Of a DNA stretch of 24,691 nucleotides, positions 8,991-15,706 are shown in pieces; position 1 is the first letter of the stretch, and every line of letters begins with the position of its first letter. This DNA comes from Bacilli bacterium (GTDB lineage Bacteria; Bacillota_I; Bacilli_A; RFN20; CAG-449). Under the pieces are notes generated by a model, which saw only the letters and a list, made by a program, of their open reading frames with translations, did no database searches and was not told where the DNA came from. The stretch covers positions 1 to 24,691 of the forward strand of contig CAAEFC010000028.1 in assembly GCA_900755065.1 (NCBI GenBank), given 5' to 3'. The translations under genes and the position numbers were made by a program.

Positions 8991-9227
8991 TCACATCACA
9001 CTTACGGGAGAGGATTTCAGATAGTAAATCCTCTCCTTTTTTGAATACAGCAAGGCTTTTGAAGTAAACGTGGCGTAAAACTCTTTCAGATTGCAGATAT
9101 AGTGCCAAACCTGTTTGTTGTTGATGTTGAATTCCCGAATGATTTCCTGCGTAGTGATTTGATTTCTCTCTTCCAGTTGCCGGTAAATCCAAAGAATAAC
9201 AATACTTTTATTGTAGTAGTCCTGCAT
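8991..9227 (-). CDS. Small DNA-binding protein, winged-helix HTH only
   Basis: A protein of 78 residues starting MQDYYNKS. It has the layout of the N-terminal HTH of DeoR/WYL-type regulators: a first helix IVILWIYRQLEE, then ITTQEIIREFNINNKQVWHYICNL as the helix-turn-helix, then a two-strand wing (KALLYSKKERIYYLK). The effector domain that normally follows is missing. The start 9227 has AAGGGGA about seven bases upstream; the frame is open for 14 more codons. It faces the capsule operon and its 3' end contains that operon's terminator. It is AT-richer than its neighbours. A role in controlling capsule or dgt genes is inferred from position. It could also be the remnant of a longer regulator. 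Confidence 0.65.
   Translation of the reverse strand: MQDYYNKSIVILWIYRQLEERNQITTQEIIREFNINNKQVWHYICNLKEFYATFTSKALLYSKKERIYYLKSSPVSVM
9007..9042 (+). terminator. Intrinsic terminator of the capsule operon
   Basis: A perfect 11-bp stem GGAGAGGATTT / AAATCCTCTCC (9007-9017 and 9026-9036) with an eight-base loop is followed by six T. There is no matching A run before the stem, so it works in the plus direction only. It lies 135 bases after the ugd stop; those bases show no other gene. It also lies within the last codons of the convergent small HTH gene. Confidence 0.88.
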
Positions 9228-9248
9228 CGATTTTCCCCTTTTAAAATG

Positions 9249-9276
9249 ATTCTGATTCTTTTTCTTCATCTGTCAA
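9249..9276 (-). promoter_or_regulatory. Candidate promoter of the small HTH gene
   Basis: On the minus strand a perfect TTGACA (9276-9271) is followed after 16 bases by CAGAAT (9254-9249, four of six matches to TATAAT). The gene start is about 22 bases further on, giving a short leader with the ribosome binding site. The -35 is strong and the -10 weak. Confidence 0.45.
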
Positions 9277-9452
9277 CGGACTATGAGAAACAAAAACGAG
9301 AAACGATTGGGCAATGGCCTGACATTTCCCGATATGTTCCCACTTCCTTCCGCGTTATGGATAAAAAAATCTTTTCTGTATTCATTCTATAATCGTACGC
9401 GGCGGATTGGAACGCCCAATATTTGGGTGATCGGACGGCCAAATAATAGAAG

Positions 9453-9481
9453 TTCATATGGTTGGGGATAAATGTTACAAT
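9453..9481 (+). promoter_or_regulatory. Candidate promoter of dgt
   Basis: TTCATA (9453-9458) and TACAAT (9476-9481) are 17 bases apart, and TG at 9473-9474 makes an extended -10 (TGTTACAAT). Transcription would begin near 9488, about 70 bases before the chosen dgt start. Confidence 0.45.
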
Positions 9482-9559
9482 TTTAGAGAACGGTTTTGTC
9501 GAATAAAGACGATTTTTCAGAAAAAATTCGGCGGAACCCTTTCAACGGAGATGAGGAAG

Positions 9560-11092
9560 ATGAACTGGAAAGATTTGTTGAAACCGGTAAACGAACGTAG
9601 CGTAAACTATAAAAACCGGGAAGGAAAGCCGATGCAGAACGAACTGGGACGGGAGAACGATCACCGCACGATCTTTAAACGGGATTTCGACACGATCTGC
9701 CGTTCCCCGAGTTTAAGAAGGTTACAGGATAAGGCGCAGGTTTTTCCTTTGGAAAGACACGATCATATCCGGACTCGGCTGACGCATTCTCTGGAAGTGA
9801 TGTCGGTCGCCGAATCGTTGGGGGAGGACGTCATCGGGATCATTCTGGAAAAAGATTCGGATTTTCAAATCGACGATTTTGAAGAAAGGGAAAGATTCAT
9901 TTTGTCTTCGCAAATCCGGAACATTCCGACGATTCTCAAATCGGTGGCTCTGATTCACGATCTGGGTAATCCGCCTTTCGGTCATTTGGGGGAAGACGTG
10001 ATCCGGGAATGGTTTGAAAACAACTTGGGAAAATTATTCTACAACGAAGAAGAAAGACGGATTTTCCGCGCCGGGTCTTCTGACGGATTGCATCGGAACA
10101 TCCGAGAAATACTGGGCGATCTGACTCAGGATTTCGAGTGTTTCGACGGCAACGCGCAGACATTTCGGACTGTCGCCAAACTGGAACGATTGGGAAATAT
10201 GCCTTACGGAATGAGTTTGTCTTTTCCGCTTCTGGCGACGATCATCAAATATCCCAACGGCAGCGAACCTGCTTTCGGAAACGGAATACACAAAAAGAAA
10301 GGAACTTATTACGCGGAAAAAGGCCTGTATGACCAGATTCAAAAGGAACTGCATCTCGATCATTCTCGCCATCCGCTGGCTTTTCTTTTGGAAGCGGCAG
10401 ACGACATCGCTTACTATACGGCCGATCTGGAAGATGCCGGAAAAAAACGGCTGATCTCTTCGGTTTGCTTTCTGAGCGCATACGATGCGTTTCTACGTAA
10501 AATCGAAAACGACGAAAGCGGCGACGACCGAAATCCGGCTTACCTGCAAAAGATGAAATCTCTGCGAGAGGAATTCGACATCATCATGAAGAAAGACGGT
10601 GCAGAACTGGAATCGGAAACGACGATTATGAAACGGTTCATGCTTCAAGCCAGAGGAATGCTGATCAGCGGAGTGAAAATTGCATTCCGGGAACATTACG
10701 ATTCGATCATGCAAGGCGAACTCACCGAATCGTTGTTAGATGTCTCCGACTGCAAAACGATTAAGAACTTTTTGCAAAAAATGCTTTTCGATAAGGTTTA
10801 CTATTGCAAAGAAATCATTCGGAATAAAATCGAAGCGCAAAAAATCATCAGCGGTCTTCTTTCCGTTCTGACCGAAAGTTCGGTGAACGCGCCGGAAAAA
10901 CCGGAAGATAAAACGGATTATCTGATTTCTTCTCTGATTTCGCTCAATTATCGGAAAGTTTTCTCGGATTCGCAGAATACGGACGATTTCGATGCGAAAC
11001 TTTACCTGTATAATAAAATTCTGATGGTTCTGGATACGATCGCCGGAATGACGGATTCGTTCGCCAAAGAAGTCTACGAATTGGTGCGCTAA
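9560..11092 (+). CDS. dgt: Deoxyguanosinetriphosphate triphosphohydrolase (dGTPase)
   Basis: A cytoplasmic HD-domain enzyme of 510 residues, close to the length of the E. coli enzyme (about 505). It cleaves dGTP into deoxyguanosine and triphosphate. RSPSLRRLQDKAQVF and RTRLTHSLEV give the first metal-binding His76; LIHDLGNPPFGHLGE gives the His133-Asp134 pair that names the HD family; FDGNAQTFRTVAKLE is the usual dGTPase segment after it, and DDIAYYTADLED provides the later metal Asp. ATG 9560 is chosen because GGAG and GAGG lie five to nine bases upstream; ATG 9551 is an alternative. It stands alone between two regulators and ends three bases from the convergent XRE gene. Enzymes of this family balance dNTP pools and in some bacteria act against phages. 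Confidence 0.93.
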   Translation: MNWKDLLKPVNERSVNYKNREGKPMQNELGRENDHRTIFKRDFDTICRSPSLRRLQDKAQVFPLERHDHIRTRLTHSLEVMSVAESLGEDVIGIILEKDSDFQIDDFEERERFILSSQIRNIPTILKSVALIHDLGNPPFGHLGEDVIREWFENNLGKLFYNEEERRIFRAGSSDGLHRNIREILGDLTQDFECFDGNAQTFRTVAKLERLGNMPYGMSLSFPLLATIIKYPNGSEPAFGNGIHKKKGTYYAEKGLYDQIQKELHLDHSRHPLAFLLEAADDIAYYTADLEDAGKKRLISSVCFLSAYDAFLRKIENDESGDDRNPAYLQKMKSLREEFDIIMKKDGAELESETTIMKRFMLQARGMLISGVKIAFREHYDSIMQGELTESLLDVSDCKTIKNFLQKMLFDKVYYCKEIIRNKIEAQKIISGLLSVLTESSVNAPEKPEDKTDYLISSLISLNYRKVFSDSQNTDDFDAKLYLYNKILMVLDTIAGMTDSFAKEVYELVR

Positions 11093-11095
11093 ACG

Positions 11096-11431
11096 CTATT
11101 CCCGCCTGTCGTCGCCTGCCTCGATCAGGCGGAGAATCTTTTCTTTCTCAACGGAATTCAAAAGCCGGTACCGTTCGATCAGCGCGTTTTCCTCTTTGGA
11201 CAAATAAACGGGCTTTTTCCCGAAATTCGCGCTGAACAGATCGTAGCAGCAGGTATCGAGAACTTTGCAGAGCCTGCTTAAAACCGATGGAACGGGCGTA
11301 CGCTTTCCGGAGAAAATGTCGGTGATTTCTTCTAAGGAAATCTTCGATTTTTTGGCGATCGATTCCAAAGAAAGGTCTTGTTCGAGACGAAGATAGTTGA
11401 GTTTTTCCGTAACTGACATTGTGGCTTTCAT
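11096..11431 (-). CDS. XRE-family transcriptional regulator
   Basis: A protein of 111 residues with an N-terminal XRE helix-turn-helix (about 6-65): VTEKLNYLRLEQDLSLESIA, then KKSKISLEEITDIFSGKRTP as the recognition region, then PSVLSRLCKVLDTCCYDLF. A charged helical tail ends in KEKILRLIEAGDDRRE, similar to the C-terminal helix of SinR- and phage-repressor-like small regulators. ATG 11431 is taken as the start, with AAAGGG 12 bases upstream; ATG 11419 is possible but has no ribosome binding site. It is transcribed away from the cpsC-cpsD-cpsB operon, separated by 209 bases with promoters for both, so it is a plausible regulator of that operon and of itself. Its stop is three bases from that of dgt. 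Confidence 0.85.
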   Translation of the reverse strand: MKATMSVTEKLNYLRLEQDLSLESIAKKSKISLEEITDIFSGKRTPVPSVLSRLCKVLDTCCYDLFSANFGKKPVYLSKEENALIERYRLLNSVEKEKILRLIEAGDDRRE

Positions 11432-11458
11432 TTTGTATTTTTTCCCTTTGACAGGTTT

Positions 11459-11487
11459 ATTATACTTTCGGTTATTCCCGATTTAAA
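11459..11487 (-). promoter_or_regulatory. Candidate promoter of the XRE regulator
   Basis: On the minus strand TTTAAA (11487-11482) and a perfect TATAAT (11464-11459) are separated by 17 bases. Transcription would start about 20 bases before the ATG at 11431. Confidence 0.6.
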
Positions 11488-11556
11488 GATAAATGGCTTT
11501 TTTTTGCTCAAATCGCGTGTTTTTCAGGAAATTATCCGACTTGCGACGGATATCTG

Positions 11557-11585
11557 TTGATTTATCGCGGGGAATTGTCTATACT
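11557..11585 (+). promoter_or_regulatory. Candidate promoter of the cpsC-cpsD-cpsB operon
   Basis: TTGATT (11557-11562) and TATACT (11580-11585) are separated by 17 bases and match the sigma-A consensus at four and five of six positions. Transcription would start near 11592, leaving a leader of about 50 bases. A second possible -10, TACAAT at 11601-11606, lies inside the downstream dyad but has no good -35. Confidence 0.5.
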
Positions 11586-11599
11586 TTTTCTAGCGGTGG

Positions 11600-11620
11600 T
11601 TACAATACTAGATATTGTAA
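11600..11620. promoter_or_regulatory. 21-bp dyad, likely operator in the cps leader
   Basis: TTACAATA-N5-TATTGTAA is a perfect 8-bp inverted repeat, and flanking GG/CC extend it with one bulged base. It begins about eight bases after the inferred transcription start and ends 20 bases before the cpsC start. A repressor bound here would block the operon. As RNA it would be a weak AT-rich hairpin, so a DNA site is more likely. Confidence 0.5.
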
Positions 11621-11640
11621 ACCCGATGAATGAGGTAACT

Positions 11641-12405
11641 ATGGAAGAAGAAATTCAGGAAAGCGGATTGACCTTACTCGACGTCCTCCGTATGTTGAAG
11701 AGAAGGCTGATCGGGATTTTAATCTGCACGTTCGTCGGCATACTGGCCGGAATCGGATATCTGGCTCTGTTCAGTTCGACGACGTACCATGCAAGTAGCA
11801 GCATTTACGTCTTTTACAACGGAAGCAATGCGTCGACGTCGGACGTCAACTACGGACGTCTGGCGCCGAAAACGTTCTGCGACGCGCTGAACGGAGACGT
11901 CAATATCTGGAAACTGATCAAGGATAAGGCCGAAGAAAACAATCTGACCGCGGAGAGTCCGATTCAAGTTCCGACGTACAGCCAGATCGGCAATTCGATC
12001 AAAGCGACCTATGACAGCAATCTTCAATCCCTGCAATTCAAAGTGCGGTACAGTTCGGAAGACAGAAGCCTGGTCGTTCCGATGCTCAACGCGACGCTGG
12101 ACGTGCTGGAAGATCTGACTCAGGCGGGCGAAGACGGAGAGAAAAACGTCTTCAATTCTTTCACGATTTCCACATTGGATCAGGTCAGCGATTACAGCGT
12201 TTATGCGACTTCGACGTCGAAATCGAAAGTTCTTCTCGTCGCGACGGCGCTCGGAATCGTGGTCGGACTGGCGTATGCGCTGATCGCGGAATTGACCTCG
12301 CAGAACATCAACAACAAGAAAGACCTGGAAGAAGTTTCTCAACTGAATATCATCGGAACGATTCCTTATTACGGAGAGAATCTTTCCGACGGAGAAAGGA
12401 AATAA
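11641..12405 (+). CDS. cpsC: Capsule chain-length determinant and kinase activator (Wzz/CpsC type)
   Basis: A membrane protein of 254 residues with the Wzz layout: a short cytoplasmic N-terminus (LTLLDVLRMLKRR), a first helix around residues 24-45 (IGILICTFVGILAGIGYLAL), an extracellular alpha/beta domain, and a second helix near 205-225 (VLLVATALGIVVGLAYALIA). In Gram-positive bacteria the cytoplasmic tail of this protein activates the separate tyrosine kinase encoded next door. The start ATG 11641 has GAGG five bases upstream; the open frame continues to a TTG at 11557, but that codon lies at the promoter -35. The kinase gene follows after four bases. Confidence 0.9.
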   Translation: MEEEIQESGLTLLDVLRMLKRRLIGILICTFVGILAGIGYLALFSSTTYHASSSIYVFYNGSNASTSDVNYGRLAPKTFCDALNGDVNIWKLIKDKAEENNLTAESPIQVPTYSQIGNSIKATYDSNLQSLQFKVRYSSEDRSLVVPMLNATLDVLEDLTQAGEDGEKNVFNSFTISTLDQVSDYSVYATSTSKSKVLLVATALGIVVGLAYALIAELTSQNINNKKDLEEVSQLNIIGTIPYYGENLSDGERK

Positions 12406-12409
12406 CCGC

Positions 12410-13102
12410 ATGAAAGCAAGAAAAAAAGACGTCAAGCAATGCTTGATTTACGACGATACGGCTTCGGTCATGTCGGAAGCCTTCCAGCGGATTCAGGTCA
12501 ATCTGGATTTCGCTTCGGTCGACGAGAAATACAAGGTCATTTCCTGTACGTCCGCGTCGACCAACGAAGGGAAGACGACCGTTCTGGTCAATCTGGCCAA
12601 TGTGTATGCTCTGAAAGGATTTAAAGTCCTGATCGTCGATCTTGATCTGCGCGCGCCGGTCGTGCATCGCTACTTCGGGATTCCCAACGAAAAGGGAATC
12701 GTCGATTATCTGGTGGACAAGGCGAGCAAAGAAGAGATCGTCAAAAAGGGAGTTCGGGAAAATCTCGACGTGATCACGAGGGGAACAAGGACGCCGTTCC
12801 CGACCAAAGTGCTCGAATCGCAGAGACTCGACGATTTCCTGAAAGAAGTGCGCGACGAATACGATTACATTTTCGTCGATTGCACGCCGGTGCTTCTGTT
12901 CCCGGATCCGATCATCATTTCAAAATTCGTCGACGCGTTCGTTCTCGTGGCGTCGGTCCGGATTTCCAAGAAAAACGAAATCAAAGACGCGATGAAGATG
13001 ATCCGTTCCAACGGGCTGAACGTCGTCGGTTCGGTCATCAACAAAGTGCCGGTCAAAAAGAGAGACCGCTATTATTACTATCAGAACGGATACGGAAAAT
13101 AA
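12410..13102 (+). CDS. cpsD: Bacterial tyrosine kinase controlling capsule synthesis (CpsD type)
   Basis: A cytoplasmic BY-kinase of 230 residues. SEAFQRIQVNLDF (22-34) is the oligomerisation and activation helix. SASTNEGKTT is the Walker A motif with Lys55; VLIVDLDLRAP is Walker A' with Asp77 and Asp79; DYIFVDCTPVL is Walker B. The tail RDRYYYYQNGYGK carries five tyrosines (221-224 and 228), the autophosphorylation cluster expected of CpsD/CapB/EpsB kinases. Cycles of phosphorylation here tune polymer length and export together with CpsC and the phosphatase. It is a separate polypeptide from the membrane adaptor, the usual Bacillota arrangement. The phosphatase gene begins six bases after its stop. 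Confidence 0.93.
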   Translation: MKARKKDVKQCLIYDDTASVMSEAFQRIQVNLDFASVDEKYKVISCTSASTNEGKTTVLVNLANVYALKGFKVLIVDLDLRAPVVHRYFGIPNEKGIVDYLVDKASKEEIVKKGVRENLDVITRGTRTPFPTKVLESQRLDDFLKEVRDEYDYIFVDCTPVLLFPDPIIISKFVDAFVLVASVRISKKNEIKDAMKMIRSNGLNVVGSVINKVPVKKRDRYYYYQNGYGK

Positions 13103-13108
13103 GCGGAC

Positions 13109-13798
13109 ATGATCGATATTCACACGCATATTCTGCCGGATTTCGACGACGGCTCTTCATCGGAAGAAATGTCGTTTTGCATGCTGAAAGAGGAAATCGA
13201 ACAAGGCGTGAGGGAGGTCATTCTGACGCCTCATTCTTTTTCGCGGGATTGCAAGTGCATCGATAAATATCAGATTCTTTCGCGTTTTGAAACCTTCAAG
13301 CGCAGGGCTTCCGCCTTGCCGGTCAAACTCAGCATCGGCGAAGAAATCTTTTTCTCCGAACCGAATTTTCTGCAATATTTCCGGGAGGATCGCTTTTTGA
13401 AATTGGGCGAAAGCCGGTATTATCTCGTCGAATTCAATATGGAGGAAGACGACTGCGACATCGAAAACGCGGTCTACGATCTGATTTCTTCCGGATATCC
13501 GGTCATTTTGGCTCACCCGGAACGCTATCGTTACATGTCGATCGGTCTGATGGATCGTCTCAAAGCGGTCGGGTGCCGTTTTCAGTTGAACGCGTCCTCT
13601 CTGCTCGGCGGGAACGGAAGGCGCATCAAAAAACTGTCCAAAGCGATGGTCAGATCGGGGTATTGCGACTTTATCGGGAGCGATTGCCACAATCTGGCTT
13701 CCCGAAAACCGAATCTGAAAGAAGGACGGGACTATCTGAAAAGAACGTTCAAAGTCGATTGCGACAACGAAAACTTGTATCATTCTTCAAATTTTTGA
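13109..13798 (+). CDS. cpsB: PHP-domain protein tyrosine phosphatase (CpsB/YwqE type)
   Basis: A metal-dependent phosphatase of 229 residues that removes phosphate from the tyrosine tail of the kinase encoded just before it. The PHP metal motifs are visible: MIDIHTH with His5 and His7, DFDDGS with Asp14, TPHSF, EEIFF with its metal Glu, LAHPERY and the closing GSDCHNL. Length and motif order match CpsB and YwqE. No strong ribosome binding site precedes ATG 13109 and only six bases separate it from the kinase stop, so translation may be coupled. The gene order C-D-B differs from the pneumococcal B-C-D order. Confidence 0.93.
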   Translation: MIDIHTHILPDFDDGSSSEEMSFCMLKEEIEQGVREVILTPHSFSRDCKCIDKYQILSRFETFKRRASALPVKLSIGEEIFFSEPNFLQYFREDRFLKLGESRYYLVEFNMEEDDCDIENAVYDLISSGYPVILAHPERYRYMSIGLMDRLKAVGCRFQLNASSLLGGNGRRIKKLSKAMVRSGYCDFIGSDCHNLASRKPNLKEGRDYLKRTFKVDCDNENLYHSSNF

Positions 13799-13830
13799 AA
13801 ACTTTTGTGCATTTTGCTTGTCTTATTCTT

Positions 13831-13836
13831 TATAAT
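13831..13836 (+). promoter_or_regulatory. Isolated TATAAT upstream of the initiating transferase gene
   Basis: A perfect -10 hexamer in the 115-base AT-rich gap after cpsB. No -35 of good quality lies 16-18 bases upstream (a TTGTGC is 20 bases away). It may give the initiating transferase its own transcript in addition to read-through from cpsB. Confidence 0.3.
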
Positions 13837-13913
13837 GGTTGGTATGAGAAGTGCTTCGGGCGCGAAATAATAAAGTAGATCAACACAAGTTTTAATATGG
13901 AAGGGGATTAAAA

Positions 13914-14606
13914 ATGGAAGATTTATCGACGATTGAAATACAGGTTCTGTCCAAGACCTATATTTCAAAGATGAAAAACCGAAAGAGCAAAGGGTATTTT
14001 TTCTTCAAACGCCTTTTTGCAATCGTCGTCTCTTTCCTGATGATTCTCGTTCTGTCTCCGATCCTGCTCCTTTTTTCGATTCTGGTCAAATGCACGTCAA
14101 AAGGGCCGGTTCTGTTCAAAGATATTCGCATCGGCAAAAACGGAAAACACATCAAAGTCTATAAATTCCGTTCGATGTACGTCGACGCGGAGACCAATCC
14201 GCAGAAATACCTGAACCGGGAACAGATGGAAGCGTGGAAAAAGGAAAGAAAAGTCGAAAACGATCCGCGAATCACCCGGATCGGAAATTTTATGCGGAAG
14301 ACGTCCATCGACGAACTTCCTCAGTTATTCAACATTCTGTTCGGTCAACTGGCGTTTGTCGGTCCCCGTCCGATCACAACCAAAGAATACGGAAATTATT
14401 CGGTCGAAGAAATTCAACTTCTGACCTCGACGCGTCCGGGATTGACCGGTTACTGGCAGGTTTACGGGAGAAGCAACGTAACGTACAGCACAGGACAAAG
14501 GCAGAAAATGGACATGGAATACTTTGAAAAACGGTCGCTTGCCTTCGATCTCAAACTGATTCTGCTGACGATTCCCGCCGTTCTGAAAAGGCGCGGAGCC
14601 GAATAG
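13914..14606 (+). CDS. Initiating sugar-phosphate transferase to undecaprenyl phosphate
   Basis: A monotopic phosphoglycosyltransferase of 230 residues with one N-terminal hydrophobic helix (about 38-60, IVVSFLMILVLSPILLLFS). It starts each repeat unit by moving a sugar-1-phosphate to undecaprenyl phosphate. Family motifs seen are GPVLFKDIRIGKNGK, YKFRSMYVDAE, RKTSIDELPQLFNILFGQ with the catalytic Asp-Glu pair, LAFVGPRPI and STRPGLTGYWQVYGRS. It is the short form, without the extra N-terminal helices of full-length WbaP. The start ATG 13914 follows GGAAGGGGATT. The donor is often galactose, glucose or an N-acetylated aminosugar and cannot be fixed here. Its stop is one base from the convergent alanine racemase stop. 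Confidence 0.92.
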   Translation: MEDLSTIEIQVLSKTYISKMKNRKSKGYFFFKRLFAIVVSFLMILVLSPILLLFSILVKCTSKGPVLFKDIRIGKNGKHIKVYKFRSMYVDAETNPQKYLNREQMEAWKKERKVENDPRITRIGNFMRKTSIDELPQLFNILFGQLAFVGPRPITTKEYGNYSVEEIQLLTSTRPGLTGYWQVYGRSNVTYSTGQRQKMDMEYFEKRSLAFDLKLILLTIPAVLKRRGAE

Positions 14607-14607
14607 G

Positions 14608-15627
14608 TCAGTCAGTCCGATACGTTCTTTGGATTCTCGGAGAAAGAAGGGTGACGATCTGGTAAATCGATTCGCCATAGAAACCGGCGAGATCGAAGAT
14701 GTCGACGTTGTCCGAAATCAGTTCGATATCCTGCTTTTCCTCGATATAGTTTTTTGAAAACAGCATCATCAGATCCATACAGGTCTCGCCGATCTGGCTG
14801 AGATAAGTTTCGTGAAAGCCGATGGTTTTTCTCTCTTTGATCCAACCGTCGGCATAGCCTAACGGAATCGTGCACAGGTATCCGTCTTCTTTGACGATGC
14901 CGGCGTTGTGATAGCCGATTTCCTCGCCCCGAAGGACTTTTTTGACGCGATAGACCGGCGCTTTCAGGGAAAGGATCGGTTTCAGTGGAATCTCCGGGTG
15001 CTTCATCAGCCCGTACAGAGCCAGACCGACGCGGTAATGGGTGGAAAGACCATCCGGAATCAGATAGTGAGAAGAGCCGATGTGAATCTGCAAATTTTCG
15101 ATATCCGAAAAAGGCGCCAGCATTTTTTTAAAAAGATACATCTGACCCGGATAACTCTTTTCGGAGGCGATATGGGTGTAAACGCCGCGAACCGACAGCC
15201 TGGATTTTTCAATGAGTTGCAGGCATTCTTTTTCCTGCGAAGGGTAAATGCCCAGACGGTTCAGTCCGGTTTCCAGTTTGAGATGAATCGGAAAGGGAAG
15301 CCGGGTTTCGATCAGTTGTTTCAGATAAGAGAAGGAATTGACGCAGGGCGTGATTCTCAGCGCATACATCGTTTGAAAATCCTCGCCGGGTTCCAGAAGA
15401 AGAATCGCGATGTTCCGGAAGTGTTTCCGTAACAAGACCGCCTCTTCCATCGTGGCAACCAGAAAGGAATTCACGCCGAGACGGTGCATCGCCGAGACAA
15501 TGGGAAGCAATCCGTGTCCGTACGCGTTGGACTTGACGACGGCGATGAGCGGTTTGCGGATATAGTTTTCGATAGCGGCGTAATTCTCTTCCAGTCTTTT
15601 TAAATCGATTTCGATCTTGCAACGCAT
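14608..15627 (-). CDS. alr: Alanine racemase
   Basis: A pyridoxal-phosphate enzyme of 339 residues that interconverts L- and D-alanine for peptidoglycan. The cofactor Lys32 lies in AVVKSNAYGHG. KLETGLNRLG, the barrel motif IPLGYADGW and GETCMDLMML follow in the normal order, and Tyr239 in EIGYHNAG occupies the place of the second catalytic base (the VSYG motif of the Geobacillus enzyme). The C-terminus LSPRIQRTY is the usual end of the family. It is somewhat short compared with the common 360-390 residues. The start ATG 15627 has GGTGAT upstream. A functional alr implies a D-alanine cell wall. The gene lies downstream of the HPr-like gene but is separated from it by a terminator. Confidence 0.93.
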   Translation of the reverse strand: MRCKIEIDLKRLEENYAAIENYIRKPLIAVVKSNAYGHGLLPIVSAMHRLGVNSFLVATMEEAVLLRKHFRNIAILLLEPGEDFQTMYALRITPCVNSFSYLKQLIETRLPFPIHLKLETGLNRLGIYPSQEKECLQLIEKSRLSVRGVYTHIASEKSYPGQMYLFKKMLAPFSDIENLQIHIGSSHYLIPDGLSTHYRVGLALYGLMKHPEIPLKPILSLKAPVYRVKKVLRGEEIGYHNAGIVKEDGYLCTIPLGYADGWIKERKTIGFHETYLSQIGETCMDLMMLFSKNYIEEKQDIELISDNVDIFDLAGFYGESIYQIVTLLSPRIQRTYRTD

Positions 15628-15637
15628 GGTATCACCG

Positions 15638-15660
15638 TTTAAAGATATGACGTCTTTAAA
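15638..15660. promoter_or_regulatory. 23-bp dyad upstream of alr
   Basis: TTTAAAGA-N7-TCTTTAAA is a perfect 8-bp inverted repeat ending ten bases before the alr start codon and directly beside its ribosome binding site (minus strand GGTGAT). It lies between the HPr-like gene's terminator and alr. It could be an operator or an RNA hairpin that affects alr translation. Confidence 0.4.
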
Positions 15661-15680
15661 AAAAACAGAAGGCGGAAATG

Positions 15681-15702
15681 AAAAACCGCCTTTGCAGGCG
15701 GT
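15681..15702 (-). terminator. Intrinsic terminator of the HPr-like gene
   Basis: Read on the minus strand, ACCGCC and GGCGGT form a 6-bp GC stem around a six-base loop and run into five T. It begins five bases after the stop of the HPr-like gene, so alr would depend on read-through or its own promoter. Confidence 0.75.
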
Positions 15703-15706
15703 GAGA

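Larger units (their letters stand above)
9228..9559. other. Divergent intergenic region between the small HTH gene and dgt
   Basis: These 332 bases contain no convincing gene. They are AT-rich compared with the flanking coding sequence. They hold candidate promoters for both directions (listed separately), an isolated perfect TATAAT at 9388-9393 without a good -35, and four alternating TTGG and CCAA boxes at about 9407, 9416, 9423 and 9439, which include CCCAA-TAT-TTGGG at 9415-9427. The boxes sit just upstream of the likely dgt promoter, as an operator might. Confidence 0.5.

Noticed and set aside
9102..9471. Plus-strand frames of 62 to 96 codons before dgt
   Set aside because: No ribosome binding site, low-complexity composition, and they overlap the small HTH gene or the divergent promoter region.
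11719..12435. A 238-codon open frame on the minus strand across cpsC
   Set aside because: Shadow of the chain-length gene; composition is dominated by Arg, Asp and Phe as in other antisense frames here.
12550..12590. Suspected defect in the tyrosine kinase Walker A motif (SASTNEGKTT instead of the common PGEGKS form)
   Set aside because: It still fits A-x4-G-K-T, and Walker A', Walker B and the tyrosine tail are intact.
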